In this document: piece by piece, positions 12,160 through 64,000 of the stretch
How positions within the stretch are numbered: the first letter of the stretch is position 1
Layout of the letters: each line of letters starts with the position of its first letter
Origin: Dermatemys mawii
Taxonomy: Eukaryota; Chordata; Testudines; Dermatemydidae
Length of the DNA stretch: 64,000 nucleotides
Assembly: GCA_007922305.1 (NCBI GenBank)
Contig: ML677364.1
Location: forward strand, 17,382,260-17,446,259
Direction: 5' to 3'
Notes under the pieces: generated by a model
Told to the model about the DNA's origin: nothing
What the model saw: the letters and a program-made list of their open reading frames with translations, nothing else
The model's database searches: none
Position numbers and translations under genes: made by a program

Positions 12160-14505
12160 CTCATTCACTATCTTAGTTAGCACAGGGATTCTGTTTCTAG
12201 CCTGCTAATCCATTTGCTTCCCTAATCCTATCTCCCATAATGCCTCACCCGTGTCCAGTGATTCATGTCAAGTCAGGCCTACAATTTATACACTGAATTT
12301 GTCGAACTTCAGCTTCCAAACATGGGATCTCATTATGCCTTTTTCTGTTAAAGAGCTGTCTACTGTGATAAATCTCTCAACAGGTAGGAGTTTGTAGATT
12401 GTAATGAAGTTGCTTTCTTAACCTTCTCTTGAAAACTGAGCTGCTTTTGTCTGTCACCTAAAGTTGATTTTTTTTTTACGCTTTGGATCATTCTTTTCTG
12501 AACATTTCCTAATTTTTCATTAGGTGGGATGATAAGCCACCTGCTTCAGCAAATTGTCAAATTCCACTTAACCTCAGCAGGATCAACATTCACTAAGCGG
12601 CAGTGCTTAGCTTCATGCAAACACTGCCAGCCTATTAAAGACATTAGTCCAGTTTGAAAAAAATAATTTTAGGTTATCTTATTTTACTGTTTATCTTTTT
12701 AGTGGAAACATCACACTTCTGTCCCATCAACAATTAACAAGCAAACTGAGCATCAGTATGTGCTGGAAGTGGTGACAAATATTGGGGAGGGATACAGTGG
12801 GGAAGGTAGTTTTTGTCAAAACTACTGTGGTGAAAAATAGGTTCCCCTTCCACAAATGTAGTTACCTCTGCTCCTGCCTATAAGGAAGGGGGAAAGTGTT
12901 ATTATCAAAGGGATAAATTGCCAATCAAACAGTCACACGTGTTTCCTGAATATCAGAAGCCTCACATGTTCCCTACCTGTACCTCCTTTCTTTTAGTTGG
13001 ATGAAACTGTCCTTCCTGACTTTGTAACTTATTGCACAGGATGCAGGGGGCCGAGTGTATGATTCTGTACCAGGATTGAAACATAGTTTTGGCTCATCTA
13101 GATGGACAAGATCAAACCATGATTGGGGACTTACTTTATACAAAACAGTCTGCTGACCGGTTAAGATTATTTGTGTCGATGAGCCCCGTGTCAGCTGTTT
13201 ATATGTCATACTCAGATACTGGTGCTCAGTTTGCTTGTTAATTGTTGATGGGAAGGAAGTGTGAATCTTTCTTCACGAAATATGAAAACTTGTCAAAACT
13301 AAACAGGAAGATTCCTGTTCCTCTTCCACATTTTATTCTCTTACTGAGAGTTAAAGCCTGAGACAGAATCATGAACAAAAATATTTAATTCATAGTAGCA
13401 TTACAGTTCATTAGGTATCTAAATCAGCTGAACAAAGCATTCCAATACCATTTTGCACTCTTATTTTGTCATCTCCAAAGCAGTTGAACGTTTGAAATGG
13501 CAGCAGTATGCGACAAACAGGAGAACTGAAGTCACCAGGCACAGGTTGTCATTGTAGAATCAAGCAATGCAGGTCTTGAAAAACATGCTTTCCTCTGTTT
13601 CTCTGAATGGGCAACAGGAAGCTTTTCTTTTACCTTGCATATCCCCCAAGTAAAGTTTTCTCTGCAATGAACTATTTAAGTGAATGGAAAGATGAAGGGT
13701 GGGGTGGGAGGAATTTTCCTTTGCTTGTTTTCCCTTGCTTCGGTGGATTTTTTAAATGAACGTTTGAGAACATTTCATTGAAGCAAACAGTCTAAAATAT
13801 TTAGTCTGAAGTTATAAGATGGAAGTAAAGAGAAGAGCTTCGTATAGAATTAATCCATTAGTGCTGGAAAGAATGTGACTGTTCTACTTGAAACAGAAAA
13901 TCTGGGGATACAGGGACTTAGGTGGGTTTTTTGGGGATTTTTTTTTTTTTTTTTTTTAAGACTGCTTGGGCCAGAAGTGTCAAAAGCCTGCCCTGTCTTG
14001 GTTAAGAGCTATCTGACTGGTTTGTGTAGGAAGCCGAACTGTTACTTTCAGCACTTTCCTTTATTTTATTTTTTTTCCAGCAACAGCTTCCCCTTAAAAA
14101 GATATCGAAAACAGTTTTGTTTTTAGTTTAGCCCTGACAAAACAGTTTCAGAAAGTATATTTGGAGCTACTTATGCGGCACATCTTCATTCTCACTTTCT
14201 TGAGTAATCAGCTTTTTATGACTGTTCAGCTGCATTGGCCTACTCGGTGATGGTGCTGCTAACTGAGCCATAAGACTCTAGCCTTACCTTAGATTTTAAT
14301 TGTGTGGATGAACCTATTGCTGGTGAAATAGCTAGAGTTAGGTATAGGCAGGTGTTGTGCAATTTCCCAGAACAGCTCTGCTAGTACATTTACTTATTGT
14401 TCCAGTCCTACACCTTTTTTTTTTTTTTTTAAAGCAGGCTCTGCAAATTGTGCAGTAAGTTTGATGTGAACAAATAAATTGTTTTAAAAACCTGCTAGCT
14501 TTGGT
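12160..14505. other. Non-coding stretch, nothing recognised
   Basis: AT-rich with oligo-T runs (for example 13938-13958 and 14416-14432). No exon, RNA gene or clear element seen. Confidence 0.6.
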
Positions 14506-14512
14506 CCTAAGT

Positions 14513-14802
14513 TAAGGCTGGGCTACACTAGGAAGGGGGTTCAAATTAAGATATGCAACTTCAGCTATGCTATTTGCTTAGCTGAAGTCAAAGTATCTTA
14601 GTTCGACTGACCTGGCCGTCCCCACAGTGGTGGGTTGACCACGGCCGCTCCCCCGCTGACTCTGCTTACTCCTCCTGCTGAGGTGGAATACAGCCATTGA
14701 TTCGGGAATCAATTTATCGCATCTAGATGAGACGCAATAAATCGATCCCTGATACATCGAGTGCTACCCGCCAATCCGGAGGGTTGTGTAGCCATACCTT
14801 TA
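14513..14802. mobile_element. MITE with TIRs TAAGGCTGGGCTACAC
   Basis: The left end TAAGGCTGGGCTACACTAGG and right end GTGTAGCCATACCTTTA are imperfect inverted repeats. The interior has CAATTTATCGCATCTAGATG and AAATCGATCCC, shared with the element at 57194-57341, so both belong to one family. Confidence 0.7.
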
Positions 14803-14910
14803 GCGTTTGAACATGATTCCCAAGTGGAGATAGACCCATGTTCTCCATGCTGTATCTTTCCAATAGTCGTAGGTATTTATGAGATCACTGCTAAGTTGTA
14901 TGCACGCATT

Positions 14911-15423
14911 TATTCCTGGGGGAATTCTGTGCCGCTGTGCAATCAAGAGTTTGCAGAGTTAATGTTTCCTGCAGAATTTGTGATTTCCACCAAAGTGCTT
15001 CCTTTTTGTGGAAATAACACATTTCAGTCCTGCTCTTGACTGGGTCTCTGGCTGACTGCCCAGCAGCATGGAGCTGTCAGTTGGAGCACCACCCGAGTGA
15101 CGTTTCCTGAATCTTTTTTGTCGTCTGTATTGTTACAGACATACTTCTGGCAAATATTTTGAAATATATCACCAAAATAATTGAAACTGGTGTCATTTTA
15201 AGGTCAGGCTTGACAGAGCCCTCGCTGGGATGATTTAGTTGGGGATTGGTCCTGCTTTGAGCAAGGGGTTGGACTAGAAGACCTCCTGAGGTCCCTTCCA
15301 ACCCTGACATTCTATGACTATATTATGTTGTTTTGACAGATAAAATATGCAAAATTTTGCAGAAATAAAAAATATTGTGTGCAGAAATTTTAATTTTTTG
15401 GCACAGAATTCCCCTAGGAGTAA
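14911..15423. mobile_element. hAT-like MITE interrupted by a CR1 3' end
   Basis: Inverted ends TATTCCTGGGGGAATTCTGT and CACAGAATTCCCCTAGGAG flank the element. The 8-base flanks CACGCATT (14903) and CACACATT (15424) agree at 7 of 8, a hAT-like target duplication. A CR1 3' end sits inside at 15201-15318. Confidence 0.75.
15201..15318 (+). mobile_element. CR1 LINE, 3' end, inserted in the MITE
   Basis: AAGGTCAGGCTTGACAGAGC, GGTTGGACTAGAAGACCTCC TGAGGTCCCTTCCAACCCTG and terminal ATTCTATGA are the standard CR1 3' end. Truncated at the 5' side as is usual for this LINE. Confidence 0.9.
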
Positions 15424-15899
15424 CACACATTTGTTTCATTTTTCAGTCTCTCATCTGATTGTCCTCATTCTTCCCCTTCCAGACTAAAGCAGTGTTTACG
15501 TGTTGCTTGCCAGCCCCCTATTTCTGTTTTACCTTTTCTATTTGTTTCACATCTTTTAGGTTTTCACCACAAAATTCTCACTACATTACTGTCTTTTCTG
15601 ACTTCATGTAAAGGAGAGAAAGGGGATGGAGGGGGGGTGGGGGAAAGAAACCTGATCCAGTCATATGAGGAATCTTTCACCAGGTGATCAGGGATCTACT
15701 TGATCAAAAGAATAAAACCAGGGCAATTTTTACCTGGGACAACCCAAGGAGGAGTTCAGGATCACTTTTGCATGTTTTTCTTTTCCTGACTGAACCGTCT
15801 ACAGGTGGTTGGTAGGGTAGAGCCAGCTGCATGGTAGCTTCAGAATGCATTTTACTGCATTACTATTTTACTGCATATTTTCTTGATTAATCTGTAAGT

Positions 15900-16172
15900 A
15901 TTTACATGGGGAACAAATATGTGATGATGGGTTCTTCAGTCTAGCAGAGAAAGTATAAACACAATCCAGAGGCTGGAAGTTGACGCTAGACAAATTCAGA
16001 CTGGAAATAAGGCATCGTTTAACAGTGAGGTTAATTAACCATTGGAACAATTTACTAAGAGTTGCGGTGGCTTCTGGATCACTGGTAATTTTTAAAATCA
16101 AGATTGGACATTTTTCTAAAACACACTCCCTAGGAATTATTCTGGGGAAGTTCTATGGCCTGTGTTATACAT
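15900..16172 (+). mobile_element. CR1 LINE 3' region, left part (interrupted)
   Basis: Shows CR1 3' sequence from GTTAATTAACCATTGGAACA through ATTTTTAAAATCAAGATTGG ACATTTTT to GGGGAAGTTCTATGGCCTGT. It resumes at 17333 after two nested insertions. Confidence 0.88.
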
Positions 16173-17332
16173 AAGGTTGCCAGGTGTCTGAGGGCACAAA
16201 CCCAAACAACCTTGCCCCGCCCCCTTCCCTGTCCTTTCCCCAAGGTCTCATTCCCACTCACTCCAACCACACTCCCTTTGTTGCTCGCTCCCCCCACTCT
16301 CATTCACTTTCACAGGGGCTTGAGGTGCTGGAGGGGGTGCGGGCTCTGGGCTGGGGCCGAGGGGTTCAGAGTGTAGGAGGTGGCTCCAGGCTGAGCTTGG
16401 GGCAGGAGGTTGGGGTACAAGTTCTGGGAGGGAGTTTGGGTGCAGGCTCTGGGTGAGGGTCAGAGGTGAAAGTAAGCTGGTATCGTACAGTGTGGCATAC
16501 TGGCAAGACCTAGTACACAGCCAATCGTACCAGCAGGGGGCAGCTTCCCTGGGCCAGTGATTTCAAGGGCCCAGGGCTCCCAGCAGCGGCTGCCGGAGCC
16601 CTGGAGTAGCAGTGGCAGCCAAGAGCGATTTAAAGGGCCTCGGGTTCCACCGTGACAATAGCGACCAGAGCCCCAGGTCCATTAAATCGTTGCCAGAGCC
16701 CCGGGGCTCCCAGCTGCTGCCGCTACCCCAGGGCTTCAGCTGCCACTACTGCAGTGGTGCCCCAGGCCCTTTAAATCTCCATTTAAAGGGCCTGGGAATT
16801 TAAAGGCCCCACCCCTTCTAGTTGAGGCCCTGCCTCCTATTCAGGACTCTGGCGTACCGGTAAGTCCTTTAAGTTACTTTCACCCCGGTGTGGGTTGGGG
16901 TGCGGGAAAGGGGTCGGGGGGGCACTGCTTACCTTGGATGACTCCCGAAAGCTACTCGCACATCCCTGTGGCAGCAGCTCCTAGCTGGGGGGGCCAGGGA
17001 GATCCGCGTGCTGACCGTATCCATAGGCAGTGCCTCTACAGCTCCCATCAGCCGCAGTTCCTAGCCAATAAAAGCTGCAGCGTCAGTGTTCATGGTGGGA
17101 GGGCAGTGTGTGGAGACCCCTTGTCCCCCAATCTCCCCAGAGGCCACAGGGACAGTGCTGGCTGTTTTTGGTAGTGTTGCAGAGTAAAGGCAGGCAGGAA
17201 GCCTGCCTTAGTCCCGCTGTGCTGCCAGACTATTAGCGCCCAAAATCTCCCGGTTTGGCTGTAGTAGTCTCCAAGAGGTAGGGCCTGATTCCAGGACACT
17301 CCCATCAAAGCCGGAAGGATTGGCAACCCTAG
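16173..17332. mobile_element. hAT-like element inserted in CR1
   Basis: Ends AAGGTTGCCAGG and GGATTGGCAACCCTAG are inverted. The CR1 flanks TTATACAT (16165) and TTGTACAG (17333) agree at 6 of 8 and fit an 8-base target duplication. The interior is G-rich and is itself split by the smaller element at about 16460-16884. Confidence 0.7.
16460..16884. mobile_element. MITE nested inside the hAT-like element
   Basis: Inverted termini GGTGAAAGTAAGCTGG and AAGTTACTTTCACCCC bound a GC-rich body that contains TTTAAAGGGCCTGGG inverted motifs and CGTACCGGTAAG. Superfamily not assigned. Confidence 0.65.
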
Positions 17333-17395
17333 TTGTACAGGATTACATGATCACAGTGGTCTCTTCTGGTCTTGGAATTTGTGAGTGGAGGATCG
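17333..17395 (+). mobile_element. CR1 LINE 3' end, right part
   Basis: ACATGATCACAGTGGTCTCT TCTGGTCTTGGAATTTGTGA continues the CR1 3' end that was interrupted at 16172. Confidence 0.85.
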
Positions 17396-17654
17396 ATTCA
17401 CTATACAGCAACAAGTGGGTGTGCACTGGTATTCTAAGGAATCACAGTGGAACAAAACCCTGCTTGCAAGATTGTTGTTCAGGACACCAGATCGGTCTCA
17501 GAAAACAGAAAGCTGATGACTCTGTAGATTCATTGTGTCAGATGAACTGGTTATTTTCTTTTAAAAGAAGTGCTTGCTGTGGTGAAAATCCCCCCATGGC
17601 TGCTGCTGCTGGGGGAATGTACAGTTTTATGCAAAGGAAAGTAAGGAAGCAGTG

Positions 17655-17849
17655 TTGTTGCATGGTTAAAGAATTGTGAGTCATGAGATCTGGATTCTGT
17701 TCCCGACTCTGCCACTTGACTCACTGTGACCTTTGGAAGTCAATAAACATAAATGTGCATGTTTCTTTTCTGTAAATGGGAATAATGCATTTTGGCAAAG
17801 GATTCTGTAATGCTCTGAAGAAGGTCCTATTTACACGCTAAGTACTGAT

Positions 17850-17850
<1 letters not shown>
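17655..17850 (+). repeat. MIR/CORE-type SINE
   Basis: Carries the tRNA-derived head (CATGGTTAAAG..), GATCTGGATTCTGTTCCCGA CTCTGCCACTTGACT, and the core TTTCTGTAAATGGGAATAAT. Diverged and old. Confidence 0.7.
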
Positions 17851-59485
<41,635 letters not shown>

Positions 59486-59489
59486 AATA

Positions 59490-59666
59490 CAGTGGATTCC
59501 AGTTAATTGGGACACTTTGGGACCAGAACAACTTGGCCTGATTAAGCGGCTGCCCCAATTAACCAAAGTGAATATAAAGGGACGCTTTTGTTTCCATTCT
59601 TAGCGATGTGTCCTGATTAAGCGGCTATCCCGATTAACCGGTGGCTCTATTAACCGGAATCCACTG
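59490..59666. mobile_element. Tc1/mariner (pogo-like) MITE
   Basis: Termini CAGTGGATTCCAGTTAATTG and CGGTGGCTCTATTAACCGGAATCCACTG are inverted, flanked on both sides by TA (59488-59489 and 59667-59668), as expected for Tc1/mariner target sites. Internal copies of GATTAAGCGGCT repeat the terminal theme. Confidence 0.85.
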
Positions 59667-59669
59667 TAT

Positions 59670-61615
59670 ATACTGCTATTTCCTGCTGCCATGGCAGATT
59701 TGTTCCGTGTCTTCCATTCCTGCTTTTCAAAATACAGAATTGTAGAGATGTGGTAGCGGAATACAAAATACTTGAGGCAGTTGAGGACACTTTAAAGGGA
59801 GAAGAGGTTTTTATTATTATTTTTTCTTGGGGTTTTTTTTTGTTTGTTTGTTTGGGGGTTTTTTTGGACCTGTGTTGCATTTACTTTTTCAGTTTCTGGT
59901 TAGAGCAGTTACCTTCAGGAATGAAATACAATGAGAAATCTGCCAACTGTGAAATGATATTGAGTTATTTGGGGGTGGGGAGAGGTAGAACAGCATCATT
60001 TCAACTCCCACTTTCCCCGGAGAGCTTTCTCTGTCTTCCCTTTCAATAATACTTGTATTTTGGATCAAAGTTTCTGGCTGTGCAGAAAGAGACAAGGTCC
60101 TTTTTTGTCCTGGAGGCATTAAATAAACAGTTTTTATTGTTTGAGTCTTCCTATGGAGAACACCTGAGTGTATTTCTTATGAATAACTGCATATGATTAA
60201 TTCTTCTCAAAATTCTCAAATTCAGCCCCAGACTCATTCAATACGATGAGATATTTTAGGAATAACTGGAATCTAGTTACTGCATGGTCAAACTTTGGCT
60301 TTCCTATATTCTGAAAGCTTACCAATGAAAGAAATTAAACATTTGTTAAAAGTATTTAGTCTGTGTTCAATCATCAGCTCTGAGGCTGCATGTGCTGTAC
60401 TTCACTAAAAATGTATAGGAAGTGAATATGGAATCACTGAGGAAATCAAATTGGGTTTTGTGGTACAGCTACTTATTTACATAAAAGTGTGTATACAAAT
60501 TGGGTTAGTCTGAGCTCCAGCCTAGCAGGATAATTAATTGGAAAGATGATAAAATGGGGGAGATCTTAGATAATATCCGTCCTAGTCATCCAGCTTGATT
60601 GATTTTATTACTGTGCACAGATTTGCTCTGAGATATACAGGAAGCTTTAAGCATGTGTGATCACATAGCTATGTGTTTTTTTGAATTGTGTGCGCATACA
60701 CACAATTGATCCAGTTAATTTTTTCCTCCCAAGACTCTGTGGTATCTTGTGGTTCTTACCATGTTCGTACACATACAGACATGACTGCCATTAAAGGGCA
60801 AAGTACAAACTGAAATATAATGATATATTATCAGTTTGTCATACTTTAGTCACACACATTATTACAAGTAAGCCCAATGATTAACTTTTCAATTTATTAT
60901 GTGTATTTGACAGCTGTGTGCATAGGCAGTTTCATTCTTTTCCTTCCATAGACAATTTCCTGTGTGAAGGCTAAACACAAGCGTCAGAGGAAAAAAAAAT
61001 GTTTGTTTTAAAAAAATAATTGTAAAATGACAAAAATTAGCAGGGAGAGGATACGAGGGCAGGTGTAGAACATGTAATTTTTCTCAAATTAAAAAGAGGA
61101 ACGAGTTAATCTTTAGTTATTCTTTAATGTAAATGCTTAACAGTAAAACTAATTTGTGCATAGCATGTCTTGGAGCTCTTCCCTCACTCCCTCAGAACAC
61201 TTGCCATTTAAAAAAAAAATTGTTAAAAGTTTTCAGGCATTTACAAAGACTTCCATTTCGGCGGCACGGAAGTTGAAGTTGTTTCTGCAGAAGCATTACA
61301 GCAAACTGCATGTTGTACTACCTGACTATCTGTAATTATTTTACATTTGATAATGCACTGAGATTAAACAATAGGTATTAAAAGCTTTACAGATTTACTA
61401 AATGCAGCTGCTGGTTTTCAAAATTTTAGTCCCATGAGTTTAACCTTCTGTGCATTCAAGTCCAAGCAGAGGCTGCAGTCTCGGTTGTTTGTGGAAACGT
61501 AGGCTGTCAAACGTGTGGTAACACCTCAATTCCACTAGTCCTGTTGCTCAAGTTAGTCATGAGATCCAGGGGATTTTTAATTTATCTATATTGGATTGCA
61601 AGAGAAACAGAACTT
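59670..61615. other. Intron 21 stretch, nothing recognised
   Basis: AT-rich; no exon of CYFIP1 (expected to begin RFVRT) and no clear element. Confidence 0.55.
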
Positions 61616-61624
61616 TGACTATGA

Positions 61625-62950
61625 TTAAATTAAGGCCTCATTTTAGTCATGGATATTTTTAGTAAAATATACAAAAATTCACGGCCTGTGACCTGTCCAT
61701 GATTTTTACTATATACCTCTGACTAAAACTTGGAGGGGGCTGCCCATGAGCACTAGGGGTGGGTAGCGGTGCACGGCCCAGGACCCCGCTGGGGGTGGGG
61801 GGCTGGTGGGCTGGCAGGCTTCCTACCTGGCTCTGCTGCTGTTCTGGATCTGGGGGTTTCACATTGAAATTCCAACTGAACAAGGTTACCAGTTACAATG
61901 GCTTTCACATTTTGGCAATGTGACTCATACTTCGTAACAAATATTAAAAGGGGCAGAGGGTTGGGGGGTCAGGTGGGCTCTGGGCGACGCTTACCTGGGG
62001 GGCTCCCTGGAAGTGGCGACATCCCCGTCGCTCAGCTGCTAGGCAGAGACGTGGCCAGGCAGCTCTGTGCACTGTCTCCGCCCAGAGCACCAAGAATCGT
62101 AGGAGCTGAGGGTGCCTGCTGAACCGTTGCATGACGTGTGTGATCCAGTGAAACATTGCAGATTGTACAAAATAGTTTGTTACCATCGACATGTAGAATT
62201 TGGCTTGCAAATTCTTTCACGTGATCTGCTGCTGTAATAATTTTTGAGGTTTTTGGTTTACTTTGGACACTCATTTTTCAGTAATTGCATGTGTCTTCTG
62301 GTAGGCAGTCAGTTGAGATCACTACACTACAAAACCTCTCCAGTGTCCCTAACTACCAATCAGTGAGTTCAGCCCCGAGTGTGGTTTGCTGCTGTAAAGT
62401 GTCATTCAAAAAATTCTGTCCAGTGCCTCACCTTTCTTTTTATTTTTTTTGAAATAAGCTAATAATTGTGCCTGGAAGGGGCAGGGGAAGTTCTGTGTAC
62501 AATGTCCCCTCCCCAGGCAGCTGCAAAGGGAAGGGGACAGGAAGCGAGTGGGGAGGGTGAGGTGCAGAGCTATGTGCAGCCAGAAGAGATACCCTAGAGC
62601 AGCCCTACAGGGAAAGAGCAAGTCCAGTTCCTCCCCAGCCCAGCAGGAGCTAGAAGCTCCTTCTGCTGGGGTGTTCCCAGCAGCACAGGGAAGATTGGAA
62701 CCAAATCTACAAGTCTCTGCCAGCTGCAGGAACCTCAGGGGCTGCTGCCCAGACCCAGAGCATCCTGCAGCAGAAGGAGGCACCCGGAGGTGGGGCTGCC
62801 CGCCCCCGCACCACCACCTGAGAGCTTATGCAGGGGAGGGACAGGACTTGTCCAGACCAGCTGGTGCTAGGAGCCTCCTGTGCTGGGGTGTTCCTAGGGA
62901 CAAAGGGACATCGATTGTCACTGGGTAATTGGTAGGGCCCTATCTATGAG
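61625..62950. mobile_element. hAT-derived region, composite
   Basis: Begins with the self-inverted block TAGTCATGGATATTTTTAGT AAAAT ... GTCCATGATTTTTACTAT, followed by GC-rich sequence, a hAT transposase zinc-finger fragment on the minus strand, and ends near GGTAATTGGTAGGGCCCTAT. Several insertions appear joined; boundaries are approximate. Confidence 0.5.
62105..62274 (-). pseudogene. hAT transposase / CGGBP1-like zinc-finger fragment
   Basis: The minus strand reads MSVQSKPKTSKIITAADHVK EFASQILHVDGNKLFCTICN VSLDHTRHATVQQ, matching the N-terminal BED-type finger shared by some hAT transposases and CGGBP1 (CxxC, then an expected HxxxxH that is cut off). The frame then enters unrelated GC-rich sequence, so the finger is broken. 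Confidence 0.6.
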
Positions 62951-62959
62951 GTTGCGATA

Positions 62960-63755
62960 TATCTGCTACTTAATCTCCTCTCTTTCATGCTGGCCCACCA
63001 TCAGAAGAGGAAAGGAAGAGTAAGAGATCCCCCCTCCATTAGATACGGGCCACTTCTTCTCTCCTAAAGTTAGTACCTTCCACTGCTGTTCTTTTCCTGC
63101 CCTCATTCCTGGCATCAGACTTTCAGTTCAATGGAAAGAGAAATTCTCTAGAAGGTTTAACATAAGCCCTTAGCCCCAGGGAGGCTATCTGTCATTTTGC
63201 CGTGTATACTTTGAAACTACTATTGTGCCAATATCCATAAACATTGTTTATGTGATGATATTTGTATCCTCCTTTACTAACTTAATCATGTAAGTCAGCA
63301 GTGTAAATGAAAGAATGGCCTTTCTGGAGTGTGTTTTTTTTTAATCAAACGTTTAATAAAATCCAAATATTTTCAGAACAAATTAAATTGCTAAAATGTT
63401 TTTACTACAGAAAGATTGATTACAAGTTCAGTATGGAAATACTGCTGCATCTGTTTAGTCAAAAGTTGGCATGCTGTCTGCTCTGCTCCCCACACTGTGT
63501 ACAGTGGCACAAGTTAACACAATTTAATAGAAAAGCTCATACTTAATTGACATGTTTGGTGAGATTTAAGGTAAGCTATTGTAGGGTTCAGTTACTAACA
63601 TATCCTGCAGTGATTAAATAACCAGTCATGCTACTTGTGCCTATCATTTATTGTTCCATCCACTCTCCAGCTTTGTATTTGACTTCAGATGAGTCCTATT
63701 ATGAGTTAATCTGTATGCAGTCAAATTCTAAATATATAGTAGTAACAACACCTAT
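62960..63755. other. Intron 21 stretch, nothing recognised
   Basis: No exon or element seen. Confidence 0.55.
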
Positions 63756-63764
63756 TTTTATACG

Positions 63765-63995
63765 GCAGTTTTCCTCAGTAGATCTAAAAGTGCTTCACAG
63801 TCTTTAATAAACGTATCCCTGTAACCCTACTGGAAGGTAGGGAAGTACTGCTATCTCCCTTTTATAGTCGGGGAAGTGAAGCTAAGAGGCTAAGTGACTT
63901 GCCCAAGGTCACGTGGACGTTTGTGGTGCAGTAGAGAAATGAACCCAGGTCTTCCAAGTTCTATGCTAGTGCCCCAACCACTGAACCTTAGACCA
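63765..63995 (-). repeat. MIR/L2-like SINE, antisense
   Basis: CTATCTCCCTTTTATAGTCG GGGAAGTGAAGCTAAGAGGC TAAGTGACTTGCCCAAGGTC ACGTGG and GAACCCAGGTCTTCCAAGTT are the reverse of the conserved MIR core and tRNA-like head. Confidence 0.8.
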
Positions 63996-64000
63996 TCAGT

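Noticed and set aside
16155..17326. Several open frames and a possible CpG-island promoter
   Set aside because: The GC-rich composition is explained by nested transposons between two halves of a CR1 3' end.
62406..62928. 125- and 126-codon overlapping frames on opposite strands
   Set aside because: GC-rich repeat body without domain content; both strands open, as expected from composition.

Overview
The window is vertebrate nuclear DNA holding the 5' two thirds of CYFIP1 (Sra-1 / cytoplasmic FMR1-interacting protein 1) on the + strand, buried in interspersed repeats. Twenty-one consecutive coding exons between 18898 and 58382 encode residues 1 to 862 of about 1,250, and every junction has GT-AG borders and a consistent phase. 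Residues that separate CYFIP1 from CYFIP2 (for example SLLYQPN, SQSLQQQ, the long [10 protein letters not shown] loop) assign it to CYFIP1. The remaining exons, for roughly 390 C-terminal residues, lie beyond 64000, and no 5' non-coding exon or promoter could be recognised upstream of 18891. The repeat types (CR1 LINEs, Penelope-like elements with hammerhead ribozyme motifs, DIRS-like tyrosine-recombinase retroelements, many hAT and other small DNA transposons) suggest a sauropsid, most probably a turtle. That is an inference from repeat content, not a proof.

Layout. 1-18890: upstream sequence or first intron, with a decayed DIRS copy (127-1860), several MITEs, a Penelope-like 3' end, a long composite DNA transposon (about 10880-12152), and two nested sites where hAT-like elements and CR1 sit inside each other (14911-15423 and 15900-17395). 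18891-32724: coding exons 1-11, with a palindromic Penelope insertion in intron 1 (numbering the intron after coding exon 1 as intron 1) and the best preserved DIRS copy in intron 4. 32725-43900: exons 12-16, including a pair of tandem-duplicated, phase-matched alternative exons 15a and 15b. 43901-54576: exons 17-18 and the most repeat-rich introns. These hold a third DIRS copy interrupted by a hAT element, a Penelope 3' end ending right beside the exon 17 acceptor, and a 2.55-kb transposon with TIRs, a TAA target duplication and a nearly intact transposase-like reading frame inside a CR1 LINE. 54577-64000: exons 19-21, then more than 5.6 kb of intron with small DNA transposons and SINE-like sequence.

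Function. The encoded protein is the CYFIP1 subunit of the WAVE regulatory complex. The window contains all five residues reported for the Rac1 A site (C179, R190, E434, F626, M632), the residues that hold the WAVE VCA segment inactive (L697, Y704, L841, F844, W845) and the eIF4E-binding segment around K725. The most interesting signals are the exon 15a/15b pair, in which inclusion of both would break the reading frame, the nested transposon at 51038-53590, and a sense-strand hammerhead motif with intact core in the intron before exon 17.
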